Below, piece after piece: positions 25,522-34,576 of a stretch of DNA of 64,000 nt (its first letter is position 1; each line of letters starts with the position of its first letter). Source of the stretch: Herpetosiphon llansteffanensis (GTDB lineage Bacteria; Chloroflexota; Chloroflexia; Chloroflexales; Herpetosiphonaceae); contig NZ_PUBZ01000158.1 in the NCBI RefSeq assembly GCF_003205875.1, forward strand, positions 1 through 64,000. Reading direction: 5' to 3'. Made by a program: the position numbers and the translations under genes. A model generated the notes under the pieces. It made no database searches and had not been told where the DNA came from. It was given only the letters and a program-made list of their open reading frames with translations.

Positions 25522-28509
25522 TCAAACAGGTTGATTGGCACTTGCAAGCCGTTTGATCACCACTAAGGTGAGGTCATCGAAGGCTGGTAAATCGCCAGTA
25601 TGAGCCGCGAGTCGACTGCTGATGGTGTTTAACATCGTCGCCGCATCGCAATGGGCGGTCTGATGAATCGTCTCCATCAGCCGTGGCACGCCCCACTCAT
25701 CCATTGTACTATCAACTGCCTCGGTTACGCCATCGGTATAACAGACTAAAACATCGCCTAATTCAATAGTTGTTTCAGCTTCGCCCAACACTGCATCATC
25801 AATCACACCCAAGGCAATGCCTGGCGTGCGCAATTGCTCAATCTCGCCAGTTGCAGCGCGATAAAGCAGGGGCGGGTTGTGGCCAGCACATGTATAGCGC
25901 AAACGCCCAGTTACCGGATTAATGATGCCATAAAAGAGAGTCACAAACATATACGACTGGCTATCGCGCATAATCCAGCGGTTGGCCCGTTCAATTGCTT
26001 GCGATGGCGGCGAGCCATCAAGCGCCGCGCCACGCACCAGCGAGCGCGAAAGCGCCATAAACAAAGCAGCAGGCACGCCTTTATCCGAAACATCGGCAAT
26101 CACAAAGCCCATTTCGCCAGCAGACGGCCCGCTACGAAACTGCCAAAAATCGTAGAAATCGCCGCCAACTTGGCGCGCCAAATTCCAATGTGCGCCACTA
26201 TCCCAGCCTTCTAGTTGCGGCAAGCGGGCAGGCAACAAGCTAATCTGAATTTCGCGAGCAACGCTAATTTCCTGTTCGATGTGTTGGCGAGCGGCTTCAA
26301 TTTGCGCAAACAACGCGCTTTCGATTGCGGCAGCTGCTTGGCCTGCAATGCCTGCGGCAATTGTCACTTGGCGCGGCAACCAGGTTTCGTCGGTGCCACA
26401 TTGCTCAAGCAGGAGCACGCCAAGGGTTGCGCCGCGCGAGTTGAGCGGTTGGGCCAGCACTGCGCCATAGCTGGTGTAAGGCACTAAGCCTGCGCTCGAA
26501 AGTTGCTCAAGGTCGACCAACTCGGCAGCAAACGACTCGCCTTCGGAGCGCATGCGCACCAGCCATGGCACTTGTTCATCGGTGGCGCTGGCTCCAATCG
26601 ATTGGCGTTGTTCGTTGGTCAAGCCCCAGCCTTCGGCCAAAATCCAGCGATTGCTTTCGCGCTGCCAAAGCAGACATAATGCTCGTTCGCAGCCAACCAA
26701 TAAGGCTGGCAGGCGCACGCTTAGATACAGCATTTCGCTAATATCGCTGACCCAAGCAAAATTTTCTGCCGATTGCAACAGCGCATTCAGCACCCAAGCC
26801 TCTTCTTGTTGCGATTGAAAGACCGAGGCGCTATCGATGGCGATGGCAATTTGATCGGCGAGAGTTTGCACGACGAAGAAATCATTTTCATCAAAAGCCC
26901 CGTAGCGTTCGCTTTGCACATCCAAAACGCCAAGCAATTGCTGACCAACCCGCATCGGTACTGCCAATTCTGAGGCAATTCCTGGCTGATCGGGCAAAAA
27001 GCGTGGTTCTTCGCGCACATCATTGACCAGCATTGGCTCGCCACTGACTGCAACATGGCCAACGATCCCCAAGCCAAGCGGCAAGCGTTTGCCTTGGCGT
27101 TGCCAAAATGGGCTATCGCTGGCGGTGCTGGCGCGGAAAAAAAGCTGTTGATGTAGTTGATCGAAAGTAAATAAATGCACTTGCGAATAGCCGAAGCTTA
27201 CCCGAATGCGATGCACAACCGAGGGCAGCAAGCGATCCAAATCGAGAATCGCAGTTACTTGGCGGCTGACTTCGCCAATTGTGGCAAGTTGGGCGGCGCG
27301 GCGGCGCGCTGCCGAATAGGCGCGGGCTTTATCAATCGCCACTGCTGCTTGGTCGGCAATCAGCGAGAGCAAGCGCAAATCGTCGGTATCAAAAGCGCGT
27401 GGCTCGCTGCTTTGAATCGAGATCGTGCCTAAAACCTCATCACCAGTCATCAACGGAATATAAATCCCTGAGCGTGGCGGAAATTCTGCTTGATAGGTTG
27501 GCTGAGCAGGCAGGCGATCCATCTCGGTCTCAAAATCTTCGACCAACAACGAACGACCTGTGCGCCGAATCCAACTGACGATCCCGCGATCGTTGGGGAT
27601 TTCGACGCGCAACGGTGGCTCGTGATGGCCATCTTGCACCCGCACTTTAAGCTCAAAGAAGCGACCTTCAAACAAGCCCAAACGGAAATTGCTGGTATCG
27701 ACAACCTTGCTGGCCTCGCCAAACACCAGTTGACAGAGCGAATCAACATCGAGTTCGGCGCGAATGATGGCGCGGCTGATTGCATTAATTTGGCCAAGTT
27801 CGGCGACCGTGCGGCGTTGCAAGCCTAATGATCGGCTGGCGCGTTGCACCATCCAAGCGCTGCCAACCAAGCCTGCTGCTGAGATTGCCACCAAATTAAA
27901 GGGAAACGATTGTGCCATTTGAGCGCCGATGGCAGCCAACGGCAAGGGCAGCATTTCAATTGAAAAAATATTGGGCGCGCTGACTTGCCAGGTGCCAAGC
28001 GTGATTTGCTTGCCATCCCAGAGCAAGGCAAAGATCAAGCGTGCGCCTTGAACAACCACAATATAGCTCAAGATGAGCAAGCTGAGCCTTGACCATAAAC
28101 CGAGATCATTGATAAATGGGAGGGCTATAGCGATACCCACACTGCGCGCGCCACTTTCGAGTGCTCGGCGGGCCCAATCTTCATAGCGGGAACGGGCCAA
28201 ACGCCCAAGCCGAATACATAAGCCAGAGGCGGCGGCTAAAACCAAGGTGGTGCTGGGGGTGCTAATCAATGCAACCGCCAACAACACAACCCCAGAGAGG
28301 CTAAGCGGCTGGTTGGAGCGATCGCGGACGGCTAAGCCATCGAGCAAGAGCAATAATGCGCCAGCAACTGGCAAGGTCGCCGAATTAAAGGTGGGCAACC
28401 CATACCAAACAATATTGGCGCAGCCCAACAAAAAGAGCATGGCAGCCCAACCAAGGGCCACCATGCGTGGTTTCGAAATGCGGATTCCACGATCAAAACT
28501 GGGTAACAT
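25522..28509 (-). CDS. Membrane GAF-domain SpoIIE-type phosphatase
   Basis: This 995-residue regulator begins with six to seven hydrophobic helices (about residues 17-235). Three GAF-like sensory domains follow, at about 255-395, 410-560 and 575-725. A short coiled segment (ARQHIEQEISVAREIQISLLPARLP) leads to the SpoIIE PP2C domain (about 765-990) with GGDFYDFW, IADVSDKGVPAALFM, YTDGVTEA and FDDLTLVVI. The family dephosphorylates STAS-domain proteins in partner-switching pathways. Its STAS and HATPase partners are encoded immediately upstream (5-bp gap), making the cognate set explicit. The GAF array implies several small-ligand or redox inputs. Confidence 0.93.
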   Translation of the reverse strand: MLPSFDRGIRISKPRMVALGWAAMLFLLGCANIVWYGLPTFNSATLPVAGALLLLLDGLAVRDRSNQPLSLSGVVLLAVALISTPSTTLVLAAASGLCIRLGRLARSRYEDWARRALESGARSVGIAIALPFINDLGLWSRLSLLILSYIVVVQGARLIFALLWDGKQITLGTWQVSAPNIFSIEMLPLPLAAIGAQMAQSFPFNLVAISAAGLVGSAWMVQRASRSLGLQRRTVAELGQINAISRAIIRAELDVDSLCQLVFGEASKVVDTSNFRLGLFEGRFFELKVRVQDGHHEPPLRVEIPNDRGIVSWIRRTGRSLLVEDFETEMDRLPAQPTYQAEFPPRSGIYIPLMTGDEVLGTISIQSSEPRAFDTDDLRLLSLIADQAAVAIDKARAYSAARRRAAQLATIGEVSRQVTAILDLDRLLPSVVHRIRVSFGYSQVHLFTFDQLHQQLFFRASTASDSPFWQRQGKRLPLGLGIVGHVAVSGEPMLVNDVREEPRFLPDQPGIASELAVPMRVGQQLLGVLDVQSERYGAFDENDFFVVQTLADQIAIAIDSASVFQSQQEEAWVLNALLQSAENFAWVSDISEMLYLSVRLPALLVGCERALCLLWQRESNRWILAEGWGLTNEQRQSIGASATDEQVPWLVRMRSEGESFAAELVDLEQLSSAGLVPYTSYGAVLAQPLNSRGATLGVLLLEQCGTDETWLPRQVTIAAGIAGQAAAAIESALFAQIEAARQHIEQEISVAREIQISLLPARLPQLEGWDSGAHWNLARQVGGDFYDFWQFRSGPSAGEMGFVIADVSDKGVPAALFMALSRSLVRGAALDGSPPSQAIERANRWIMRDSQSYMFVTLFYGIINPVTGRLRYTCAGHNPPLLYRAATGEIEQLRTPGIALGVIDDAVLGEAETTIELGDVLVCYTDGVTEAVDSTMDEWGVPRLMETIHQTAHCDAATMLNTISSRLAAHTGDLPAFDDLTLVVIKRLASANQPV

Positions 28510-28514
28510 GCACC

Positions 28515-29267
28515 TTACTCAACCTGGGCTAACGCTGCAAGTGCTTCATCACGAGTGCGGTGAATGGTAAAAATTTGAGTGAATCCTGTCAGTGCAAAGA
28601 CTTCCGCCACCGCTGGTTGCAATGAGCATAAGCGCAGTTCGCCATTGGAGCCTTTAAGCTCGCGAGCCAACAACAGCAAAATGCGTAGGCCGCTGCTGCT
28701 CAAAAAGGTCACGCCCGTCAGATCAAGTAAGATGCGTCGTCCGCCAGTTTCGGCGGCTTCATGGACAATCGTGGCTAAGGCAGGTGCTGCCGTGGCATCA
28801 ATCCGGCCTTGAACTGGCACAACCCGTACATCGTCGGGCAGGCGTGTTCCAACGATTTTACTCATGTGTAACTCATTTTCACCAGTTTCAGGATTGTAGT
28901 TGAATTGCACATCATCCATCATTCTGCCCATCAAATACATGCCAAGGCCACCAGCCTCGCGCGTATCGATTGATGAAGTCAGATCAGGAGGAGGAACAGT
29001 TTCCGGATCAAAAGGAACCCCGCGATCGAACAACCGTACAACAAAACGGCTGCCATCGCGTCCGCAGACCAAGCGAACATCACCAGGATGTTCAGCAGTG
29101 TAGGCGTGTTGGATAATATTGGTGGCTGCTTCATCAACAGCCAATTCAATTTCCCACGCCGTATGTTCGTTAAGCCCAGCTTCGAGTGCTGCCTGATAGG
29201 CAAACTTACACAGGGCACTGAGCGAATCGAGTACCCCTGGCAGTTTAAGTTCAGCGGTTTGCGCCAT
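28515..29267 (-). CDS. Fused anti-sigma-factor-like HATPase and STAS domain protein
   Basis: The 250-residue protein joins two usually separate switch parts. Residues 1-140 form an RsbW/SpoIIAB-like HATPase: the N box is ELAVDEAATNIIQHAY, G1 is DRGVPFDP and G2 is GGLGMYLMGRMMD. Residues about 150-248 form a STAS domain with the phospho-acceptor motif FLSSSGLR. In classic systems the kinase phosphorylates a separate STAS protein to silence it; here kinase and substrate share one chain, beside a second free STAS gene. It lies 20 bp after that STAS gene and 5 bp before the phosphatase gene. No sigma factor is encoded nearby, so the output is unknown. Confidence 0.92.
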   Translation of the reverse strand: MAQTAELKLPGVLDSLSALCKFAYQAALEAGLNEHTAWEIELAVDEAATNIIQHAYTAEHPGDVRLVCGRDGSRFVVRLFDRGVPFDPETVPPPDLTSSIDTREAGGLGMYLMGRMMDDVQFNYNPETGENELHMSKIVGTRLPDDVRVVPVQGRIDATAAPALATIVHEAAETGGRRILLDLTGVTFLSSSGLRILLLLARELKGSNGELRLCSLQPAVAEVFALTGFTQIFTIHRTRDEALAALAQVE

Positions 29268-29287
29268 ATCGTCTCACCGAAATTCGT

Positions 29288-29638
29288 CTAGAAGCTGCCA
29301 ACAGCTTCCACCAAGTCGTCGTAAATTTGGAACAATGGCGTGAAGCCAGTTAAGTCGAATACTTCGCGAATCCGTTGGGGCAGATTGGCGATCCGCACAT
29401 CACCACGTTCAAGCTCGCTAAATTTCCATTCGCGGGCTTTTTTACGTGCTTCAATCAAGACCCGTAAGCCTGGGCTACTGATATACTCTAAGTTTTCGAG
29501 ATCGAGGACAATCCGATGGCGGTTTTCCTCATAAATTTGGTTAATCTTATCGTTCAGCGCATCTTTGGTTTCTGCGGCCAACCGTCCAGAAACGGTGATA
29601 ACATCAACACGATTATAGGTTTTATGGCTAATATCCAT
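29288..29638 (-). CDS. STAS-domain anti-anti-sigma factor (RsbV/SpoIIAA-like)
   Basis: The 116-residue protein is a single STAS domain: VDVITVSGRLAAETKDALND, then LDLENLEYISSPGLRVLIEA with the phosphorylatable serine next to PGLR, and a final FDLTGFTPLFQIYDD. It is the first gene of the operon. Phosphorylation by the neighbouring HATPase and dephosphorylation by the SpoIIE phosphatase are the expected reactions. The ATG at 29638 directly follows an AGGAGG site; an upstream in-frame extension of 18 residues is unlike the family. A TATAAT box lies at 29698-29693 on the coding strand. Confidence 0.93.
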   Translation of the reverse strand: MDISHKTYNRVDVITVSGRLAAETKDALNDKINQIYEENRHRIVLDLENLEYISSPGLRVLIEARKKAREWKFSELERGDVRIANLPQRIREVFDLTGFTPLFQIYDDLVEAVGSF

Positions 29639-29692
29639 GCATTCCTCCTGCCACCATTGTAAGCGGGTTACATTTTGGCGAATCTGCGGCAT

Positions 29693-29721
29693 ATTATAGC
29701 ACAGCGATATTAATTTTCTCA
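29693..29721 (-). promoter_or_regulatory. Putative sigma-70-type promoter of the partner-switching operon
   Basis: On the minus strand TGAGAA (29721-29716) and TATAAT (29698-29693) are 17 bases apart. The TATAAT lies 55 bp before the STAS start codon. Confidence 0.5.
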
Positions 29722-29783
29722 GGGAACTTTTGGCCGAGTTTTAACGTTTTGGCTAGGTAACATATAACTTTTTGGAGGATTCT

Positions 29784-30239
29784 ATGCGCCGCACATTAAC
29801 GATATTTGCTCTCTTTGCCGCTTTGGCTGGCTGTGGGAGTGCGACCACGCCAACCGCAATGCCAACCAACGTGCCCACGGTTGATGTTTCGCAACCAGGT
29901 GCTGGCTTGGCTGGCTCAAAATGGAATGTCTTGCAGATCAATGGCCAAGCGCTGAAAGGTCAGCAAGCGTTACCACTTAGATTTGAAATGGATGGCCGCG
30001 CTTCAGGCCATAGCGGGTGTAATGGCTACGGTGGCGATGCCAAAATTAATGGCGAGCAATTAACGCTTGGCCCAGTGATGTCGACCAAGATGGCTTGTGC
30101 CGACCCTGAGTTGCAACAACAAGAAACCACCCTCTTCCAAGCACTCGAAAAAGTAACCAGTTATAAGATGGCTGGCGATAAATTGAGCTTGCTCGATGAT
30201 AGTGGCACGGTTGTGGTCGAATTGGTGAAGCAAGCCTAA
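29784..30239 (+). CDS. META-domain (HslJ-like) lipoprotein
   Basis: The 151-residue precursor has a signal peptide with lipobox (FALFAALAGC, cysteine near residue 18) and a short Thr/Pro-rich spacer (TPTAMPTNVPT). A META/DUF306 domain follows: LAGSKWNVLQINGQ, then the diagnostic SGCNGYGG, later STKMACADPELQQQETTLFQAL. META-domain proteins such as HslJ are outer-surface or periplasmic and are linked to stress or antibiotic tolerance, but the mechanism is not established. GGAGG precedes the ATG. It is divergent from the STAS operon, sharing a 145-bp promoter region. Confidence 0.93.
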   Translation: MRRTLTIFALFAALAGCGSATTPTAMPTNVPTVDVSQPGAGLAGSKWNVLQINGQALKGQQALPLRFEMDGRASGHSGCNGYGGDAKINGEQLTLGPVMSTKMACADPELQQQETTLFQALEKVTSYKMAGDKLSLLDDSGTVVVELVKQA

Positions 30240-30243
30240 ATCA

Positions 30244-30500
30244 GCCTTAGAGAGAAGGGATGAGGGATGAAGGCAAAAGTCAAAATAGAACATAGAGCAT
30301 AGAACAGAGGCAGAAGGCAGAACGTTTTAACGCAGAGGCGCAGAGAGAAAAGGATGAAGTATGAGGGATGAGGGATGAAGGGCAATGCGTTAAACATTGA
30401 GCTTGACGTTCTTCGTGCAATTCGTGGCTAAAAAAACACCCTTCGTGCTCTTCGTGTCCTTCGTGGATTAAAAACTTAACCTTCGCGCTCTTCACGGTTT
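30244..30500 (-). repeat. Dispersed intergenic repeat, inverted orientation
   Basis: This gene-free stretch is built from modules also found at 44086-44541, 46977-47500, 48114-48300 and 60890-61070. The modules are GATGAGGGATGAAGG, GCAGAGGCGCAGAG and CTTCGTGTCCTTCGTGG. Here they run opposite to the other copies (reverse complement of CCACGAAGGACACGAAG). No coding potential is evident. Confidence 0.75.
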
Positions 30501-30508
30501 CTGCCCCC

Positions 30509-30556
30509 TTGACAAACCTGTTTTGAACAAGTATATTTTTATCGAACATTGTTCGA
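30509..30556 (+). promoter_or_regulatory. Promoter and operator of the tetR-like gene
   Basis: TTGACA (30509-30514) and TATATT (30532-30537) are spaced by exactly 17 bases. The palindrome TCGAACATTGTTCGA (30542-30556) covers the expected transcription start, and the identical 15-mer recurs at 31212. Autorepression by the TetR protein is the simplest reading. Confidence 0.82.
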
Positions 30557-30574
30557 AAAACGATTATAGCTGAA

Positions 30575-31195
30575 ATGGATGCAACGATGGGCAGTAAAGA
30601 ACGGCGCGAACGGATCAAACAAGCGACCCGCGAGGGGATTTTGAGTGGTGCGCGTCAAATTGCCCAAGCTGAGGGTTGGTCGGGCCTGACCATCCGCAAA
30701 GTTGCTGAGTTGATCGAATATAGCCCATCGATGGTCTATGAATATTTCGCCAGCAAGGAAGCTATTTTGGAAGCCTTGTTGGAAATTGGCTTTCAACAAT
30801 TAACCAATGTCATGCAACAAGCGAGCGCCGTTTACGTCGATCCCTATCAGCGTTTGCAGGCCTTGGCCTTGGCATATTGGCACTTTGCCCAAGCCAATCC
30901 CGACCTTTACCAAGTGATGCATGGCATGGATGGCGTGACGGTTAACCCTGATTTGCGCAACCAAGCAGCGTGGCCAACATGTTTGCTGGTTGAGCAAGAT
31001 TTACAAGCATTATTGATCGACGAACAGGTTACCAGCCCAAATTTACGCGAAGATAGCGAAATTCTCTGGGCAACCTTGCATGGCATCGTCAGCCTCGCGC
31101 TGAGCCAACGCCTCAGCCAAGTAGCACAGATCGAAGCGCGCATCCAACGTACCACCCAAGCTTTGCTACAGGGCTTATTAATGACCACCACATAA
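30575..31195 (+). CDS. TetR-family transcriptional regulator
   Basis: The 206-residue protein has the N-terminal TetR helix-turn-helix: REGILSGARQIAQAEGWSG, then LTIRKVAELIEYSPSMVYEYFASKEAIL at about residues 42-68. A helical ligand domain of the TetR_C type follows, ending LATLHGIVSLALSQR. The gene is preceded by a perfect promoter and a 15-bp palindromic operator. The same operator lies before the downstream epimerase gene, so the regulator likely represses both. The ligand is unknown. An in-frame ATG four codons later is an alternative start. Confidence 0.93.
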   Translation: MDATMGSKERRERIKQATREGILSGARQIAQAEGWSGLTIRKVAELIEYSPSMVYEYFASKEAILEALLEIGFQQLTNVMQQASAVYVDPYQRLQALALAYWHFAQANPDLYQVMHGMDGVTVNPDLRNQAAWPTCLLVEQDLQALLIDEQVTSPNLREDSEILWATLHGIVSLALSQRLSQVAQIEARIQRTTQALLQGLLMTTT

Positions 31196-31211
31196 ATTTT
31201 TTTATTCGATA

Positions 31212-31226
31212 TCGAACATTGTTCGA
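31212..31226. promoter_or_regulatory. Second TetR operator, before the epimerase gene
   Basis: TCGAACATTGTTCGA is identical to the operator at 30542-30556. It ends 29 bp before the epimerase start codon, so binding would block its transcription or an internal promoter. Confidence 0.82.
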
Positions 31227-31255
31227 TTATTGATTATTGTACAAGGAGTATTAAA

Positions 31256-32209
31256 ATGAGTTCATTGCATGTGATTTTTGGCACTGGCCCAGCTGGTAGT
31301 AGCCTCGCCGAGGAACTGTTGCGCCAAGGCCAGCAAGTGCGCTGTGTGAATCGTAGTGGCAAGGCCGATCTGCCCGCAACAGTTGAAGTTGTGGCTGGCG
31401 ATTTATTAAATCAAGCCCAAATTAATGAATTGTGCCAAGGAGCGAAGGTCGTTTACCACTGCGCTAACGTTCATTATGCTGAACAGACCAAGATTATGCC
31501 GCAATTTCAGCAAACAATTATGCAGGCAACTGCGGCAGAGGGCGCGCGCTTGGTGGTGCTCGACACGCTCTATGTCTATGGTTCGAGCCAAGGCCGCCCG
31601 TTGACTGAAGCCACGCCGTTTGCGCCACATACGCGTAAAGGCCGCATGCGTGCGGAGTTGGTCGAAACCTATTTGGCCGCGCATCGGGCTGGCACGCTGG
31701 AAGTGGCGATTGGGCACGCCGCCGATTTCTTCGGCCCACGCGTCTTAAATTCAACCTTGGGCGATCGGGTTTTTCCCATGTTGTTGCAACATAAACCAGC
31801 TCAATTGTTGGGCAACATCGATTTGCCGCATAGTTTTAGCTATATCGGTGATGTCGCTCGTGGCTTGGCCTTGTTGGGCCAGCATCCCGCCGCTGTTGGC
31901 CAAGCATGGCATTTGCCAGTCGCGCCGCCATTGACTCAACGTGCTATGTTGCAAACGATCGGCCAATTGCTGGGCTATCCCGTGCGCAGCATTGCCCTGC
32001 CCAAAATGGCGATTCGTGCGTTTGGGCTGATGGATTCATTTATGCGCGAGTTTGTTGAGATGTTTTATCAATATACTGAGCCGCAAATTGTCGATGCCCA
32101 AGCGATTGAGCGCGAGCTTGGCTTAGCCGCTACGCCCTTGGAGCAGGCGTTGCAAGCAACGATCGCTTGGTATCGCGGCCAACAAACCAAACAAAAAGCC
32201 GCTGCCTAA
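31256..32209 (+). CDS. NAD-dependent epimerase/dehydratase family (extended SDR)
   Basis: The 317-residue protein opens with a Rossmann cofactor motif (VIFGTGPAGSSLAEEL). It has the atypical/extended SDR order: GDLLNQ after strand 3, LDTLYVYGSSQG in the active-site region, then HAADFFGPRV and a C-terminal substrate lobe. The usual YxxxK is not obvious; instead THRKGRMRAELVE-like sequence occupies that place, so activity could be altered. It is related to NAD(P)-binding sugar or steroid dehydrogenase-like proteins. Controlled by the upstream TetR through matching operators. An AAGGAG site precedes the ATG. Confidence 0.83.
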   Translation: MSSLHVIFGTGPAGSSLAEELLRQGQQVRCVNRSGKADLPATVEVVAGDLLNQAQINELCQGAKVVYHCANVHYAEQTKIMPQFQQTIMQATAAEGARLVVLDTLYVYGSSQGRPLTEATPFAPHTRKGRMRAELVETYLAAHRAGTLEVAIGHAADFFGPRVLNSTLGDRVFPMLLQHKPAQLLGNIDLPHSFSYIGDVARGLALLGQHPAAVGQAWHLPVAPPLTQRAMLQTIGQLLGYPVRSIALPKMAIRAFGLMDSFMREFVEMFYQYTEPQIVDAQAIERELGLAATPLEQALQATIAWYRGQQTKQKAAA

Positions 32210-32241
32210 AACTGGCAACGGCTGTGGATTAAATTATTTGG

Positions 32242-32276
32242 GCTGCGCTAATCTGAATCGATCAGCGCAGCTTTTG
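32242..32276 (+). terminator. Intrinsic terminator of the tetR-epimerase unit
   Basis: GCTGCGCT (32242-32249) pairs with AGCGCAGC (32264-32271), followed by TTTTGATCTTTTT. The convergent peptidase gene ends just beyond. Confidence 0.85.
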
Positions 32277-32287
32277 ATCTTTTTGAT

Positions 32288-34336
32288 CTATTGATTGCTT
32301 TTCCATTCGCCAGCAACACTGCGCCGAAACTGATCGGCGGGCGTGAGGTTGTGGCCTTGCAAATAGTGGCCGAACCAATCGAGAATATATTCGATCCGCG
32401 CGATACGATGCAATGGCTCGCCGCTGCGCGAAAGTTCGTGGCCTTCGCGTGGGAAGCGCACAAAGCGCACTGGTTTGTCGAGCACTTTAAGCGCGGTATA
32501 CAGTTGCTCTGCTTGCTCGACTGGGCAGCGATGGTCTTCATCAGAATGCAAAATCAACAATGGTGTGTTAATTGAATTGACATAACGAATTGGTGAGCGT
32601 TCCATGAATTTATCAATATCGGCCCATGGCTTGCCACCAAATTCATCTTCAGCGAAGTATGGCCCAATATCCGATGTGCCGAAGAAACTCATCAAATTGG
32701 AGATACAGCGCTGGGTGTTGGCGGCGGCAAAACGGTCGGTATGGCTGATGATCCAGTTAGTCATGTAGCCGCCATACGAGCCACCGAGCACACCCATGTG
32801 CTTGCTGTCGATCCAATCCCAGCTTTCAGCCAAATCGGCGGCGGCCATGAGATCGCGATAATCGTCGCCACCAAAATCTTGGCGCACCAATGAGCGAAAG
32901 CGTTGGCCATAGCCCGTGCCACCGCGTGGGTTGGTGTAAATTACGCCATAGCCAGCCGCCGCCAGCACTTGAAATTCGTGCATAAAATTGTGGCCGTAGG
33001 CGCTGTGCGGGCCACCATGAATGTAGAGCAACGATGGATATTGCTGGCCTTCAGTAAAGCCAACTGGCTTAATCGCCCAACCTTCGATCTCCAAGCCATC
33101 GAAACTGTTGTAGGTAAAGCGTTCTGGCTCGATCGTTTGGATGTTGGCAAGCAAACTGGCGTTGGGGTCGTAGAGCACATTAATGCTGCCATCTGCATCA
33201 CCCATATACAGGCATTCGAGTTGGGTGGCAGTGCCTGCGGTGAAGGCGGTGCGTTTGTTTAATGATTGGCTGTAGCCCGAAATGCTGGGATTATCTTCAG
33301 GCGTGAGTTCATGCATGCTACCGTCGCTGTAGCGATAGGCGCGGGTGCGGGCGGCGCGAGTTGCCAAACAGTAGATGCCGTTATCTCGCCAATATGGCCG
33401 ATAAGGAAAGCGCCCAATCCGTGAATCGCTGATAATGCTATTTTCTAGGCCATGTTCAAAGCCAACGCTGAGCAAGCGCGCATCGCCACCAGCGCGACTA
33501 ACACACCACAACGCCTCGTTTGAAGCATTGCCAAGCTGTTGATCGTGGCCGATATAGGCGATTTGCGAGCCATCAGGCGACCAAGTTGGGTGGTAAACCG
33601 GCCCAAGCGCGTTGGTCAAGCAGCGTGATGTGCCACTATCAACATTTAAAAGATACATATCTGCTTGGCGGGTATGCTCTAATTCTGCCCGCGAAACCGT
33701 AATAAACGCCAATTCGCTGCCATCGGGCGACCACGCTGGATCAGCGTGATCAAACGCTTGGTCGGTGATTTGGCGCGGTGCTTGGCCAAGCTCAACCAGC
33801 CAAATTTGGGCATATTCTGGCTGCAAATAGCCTACGCCATCAAATTTAAACGGCAAGCGCTCGATAATTTTTTCGTCGCGCAAGCTCTCGACATGGGCTT
33901 GATCTTTGGCTTTGGCTCCGCGTGAGATAAAAGTTAAGGCTTGACTATCGGGCCGCCAATTGATTTCGGCCACACCATACCCAAGGCTGGTAAGTTGCTG
34001 GGCCTCGCCACCACGGCTCAAATCGAGCACAAATAATTGGGCTACGCCTGCATCGCGGGTTGAAATAAAGGCCAATTTGCTGCCATCGGGCGACCAGCGC
34101 GGCGAGCTATCGCGGCCTGAAACGCTGAATGTCATGCGTTGCGGCGTGCCACCATCGGCCTGAATTAGCATAATCGCCGAGCGATAATCGGGCTTGCGCG
34201 GGCCATTTTTCCCCACTGTTTCCTCGATCCAGGTTTCGACAAATGCGATGTGCTCGCCATTGGGCGCAATTTGGGCATCGGAGATAAAACGTAGCTCCAA
34301 CAGACTGGTGGCCTGCCAGGTTTGCAACTCTGCCAT
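32288..34336 (-). CDS. S9-family serine peptidase (acylaminoacyl/dipeptidyl peptidase type)
   Basis: The 682-residue enzyme has an N-terminal beta-propeller built of TolB/PD40-type blades (repeated SPDGSKLAFIS, RPDSQALTFIS, SPDGSELAFIT, SPDGSQIAYIG). The C-terminal alpha/beta-hydrolase domain carries the nucleophile in GGSYGGYM (Ser about 520), an acid region (LLILHSDEDHRCP) and a His in PREGHELSRSG. This is the oligopeptidase S9C layout, which removes residues or acylated residues from short peptides. There is no signal peptide, so it is cytoplasmic. AGGAACC precedes the ATG. Confidence 0.94.
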   Translation of the reverse strand: MAELQTWQATSLLELRFISDAQIAPNGEHIAFVETWIEETVGKNGPRKPDYRSAIMLIQADGGTPQRMTFSVSGRDSSPRWSPDGSKLAFISTRDAGVAQLFVLDLSRGGEAQQLTSLGYGVAEINWRPDSQALTFISRGAKAKDQAHVESLRDEKIIERLPFKFDGVGYLQPEYAQIWLVELGQAPRQITDQAFDHADPAWSPDGSELAFITVSRAELEHTRQADMYLLNVDSGTSRCLTNALGPVYHPTWSPDGSQIAYIGHDQQLGNASNEALWCVSRAGGDARLLSVGFEHGLENSIISDSRIGRFPYRPYWRDNGIYCLATRAARTRAYRYSDGSMHELTPEDNPSISGYSQSLNKRTAFTAGTATQLECLYMGDADGSINVLYDPNASLLANIQTIEPERFTYNSFDGLEIEGWAIKPVGFTEGQQYPSLLYIHGGPHSAYGHNFMHEFQVLAAAGYGVIYTNPRGGTGYGQRFRSLVRQDFGGDDYRDLMAAADLAESWDWIDSKHMGVLGGSYGGYMTNWIISHTDRFAAANTQRCISNLMSFFGTSDIGPYFAEDEFGGKPWADIDKFMERSPIRYVNSINTPLLILHSDEDHRCPVEQAEQLYTALKVLDKPVRFVRFPREGHELSRSGEPLHRIARIEYILDWFGHYLQGHNLTPADQFRRSVAGEWKSNQ

Positions 34337-34427
34337 GCGTGGTTCCTATTCTCTATATGCAATTCTGCGCATAGTAGCATAGAACGATTAACTATTTAAC
34401 GAGACTTCGGAAGCATTCAGCATGCGA

Positions 34428-34447
34428 AATGACTTATTTTAGTCATT
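34428..34447. promoter_or_regulatory. Palindrome upstream of the GH81 gene
   Basis: AATGAC (34428-34433) and GTCATT (34442-34447) flank an 8-bp A/T centre in the gap between the divergent peptidase and GH81 genes. A possible operator. Confidence 0.3.
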
Positions 34448-34516
34448 GAATAATAGTTAGGAAAAAATTAAAATGGCAGTATATGGATTCTTTGATCGAA
34501 GGAGGTTGCTTGATTC

Positions 34517-34561
34517 ATGCGACGAGAAGTTCATAACATTTCGGCTATCGACGTTGATTAG
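34517..34561 (+). CDS. Possible 14-codon upstream open frame before the GH81 gene
   Basis: An ATG lies 11-12 bases after AAGGAGG and runs 14 codons to TAG (34559-34561), ending 15 bp before the GH81 start. The ribosome site spacing is long, so this may be only a relic or a leader peptide. Confidence 0.25.
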   Translation: MRREVHNISAIDVD

Positions 34562-34576
34562 TACACGAGGATGTGC

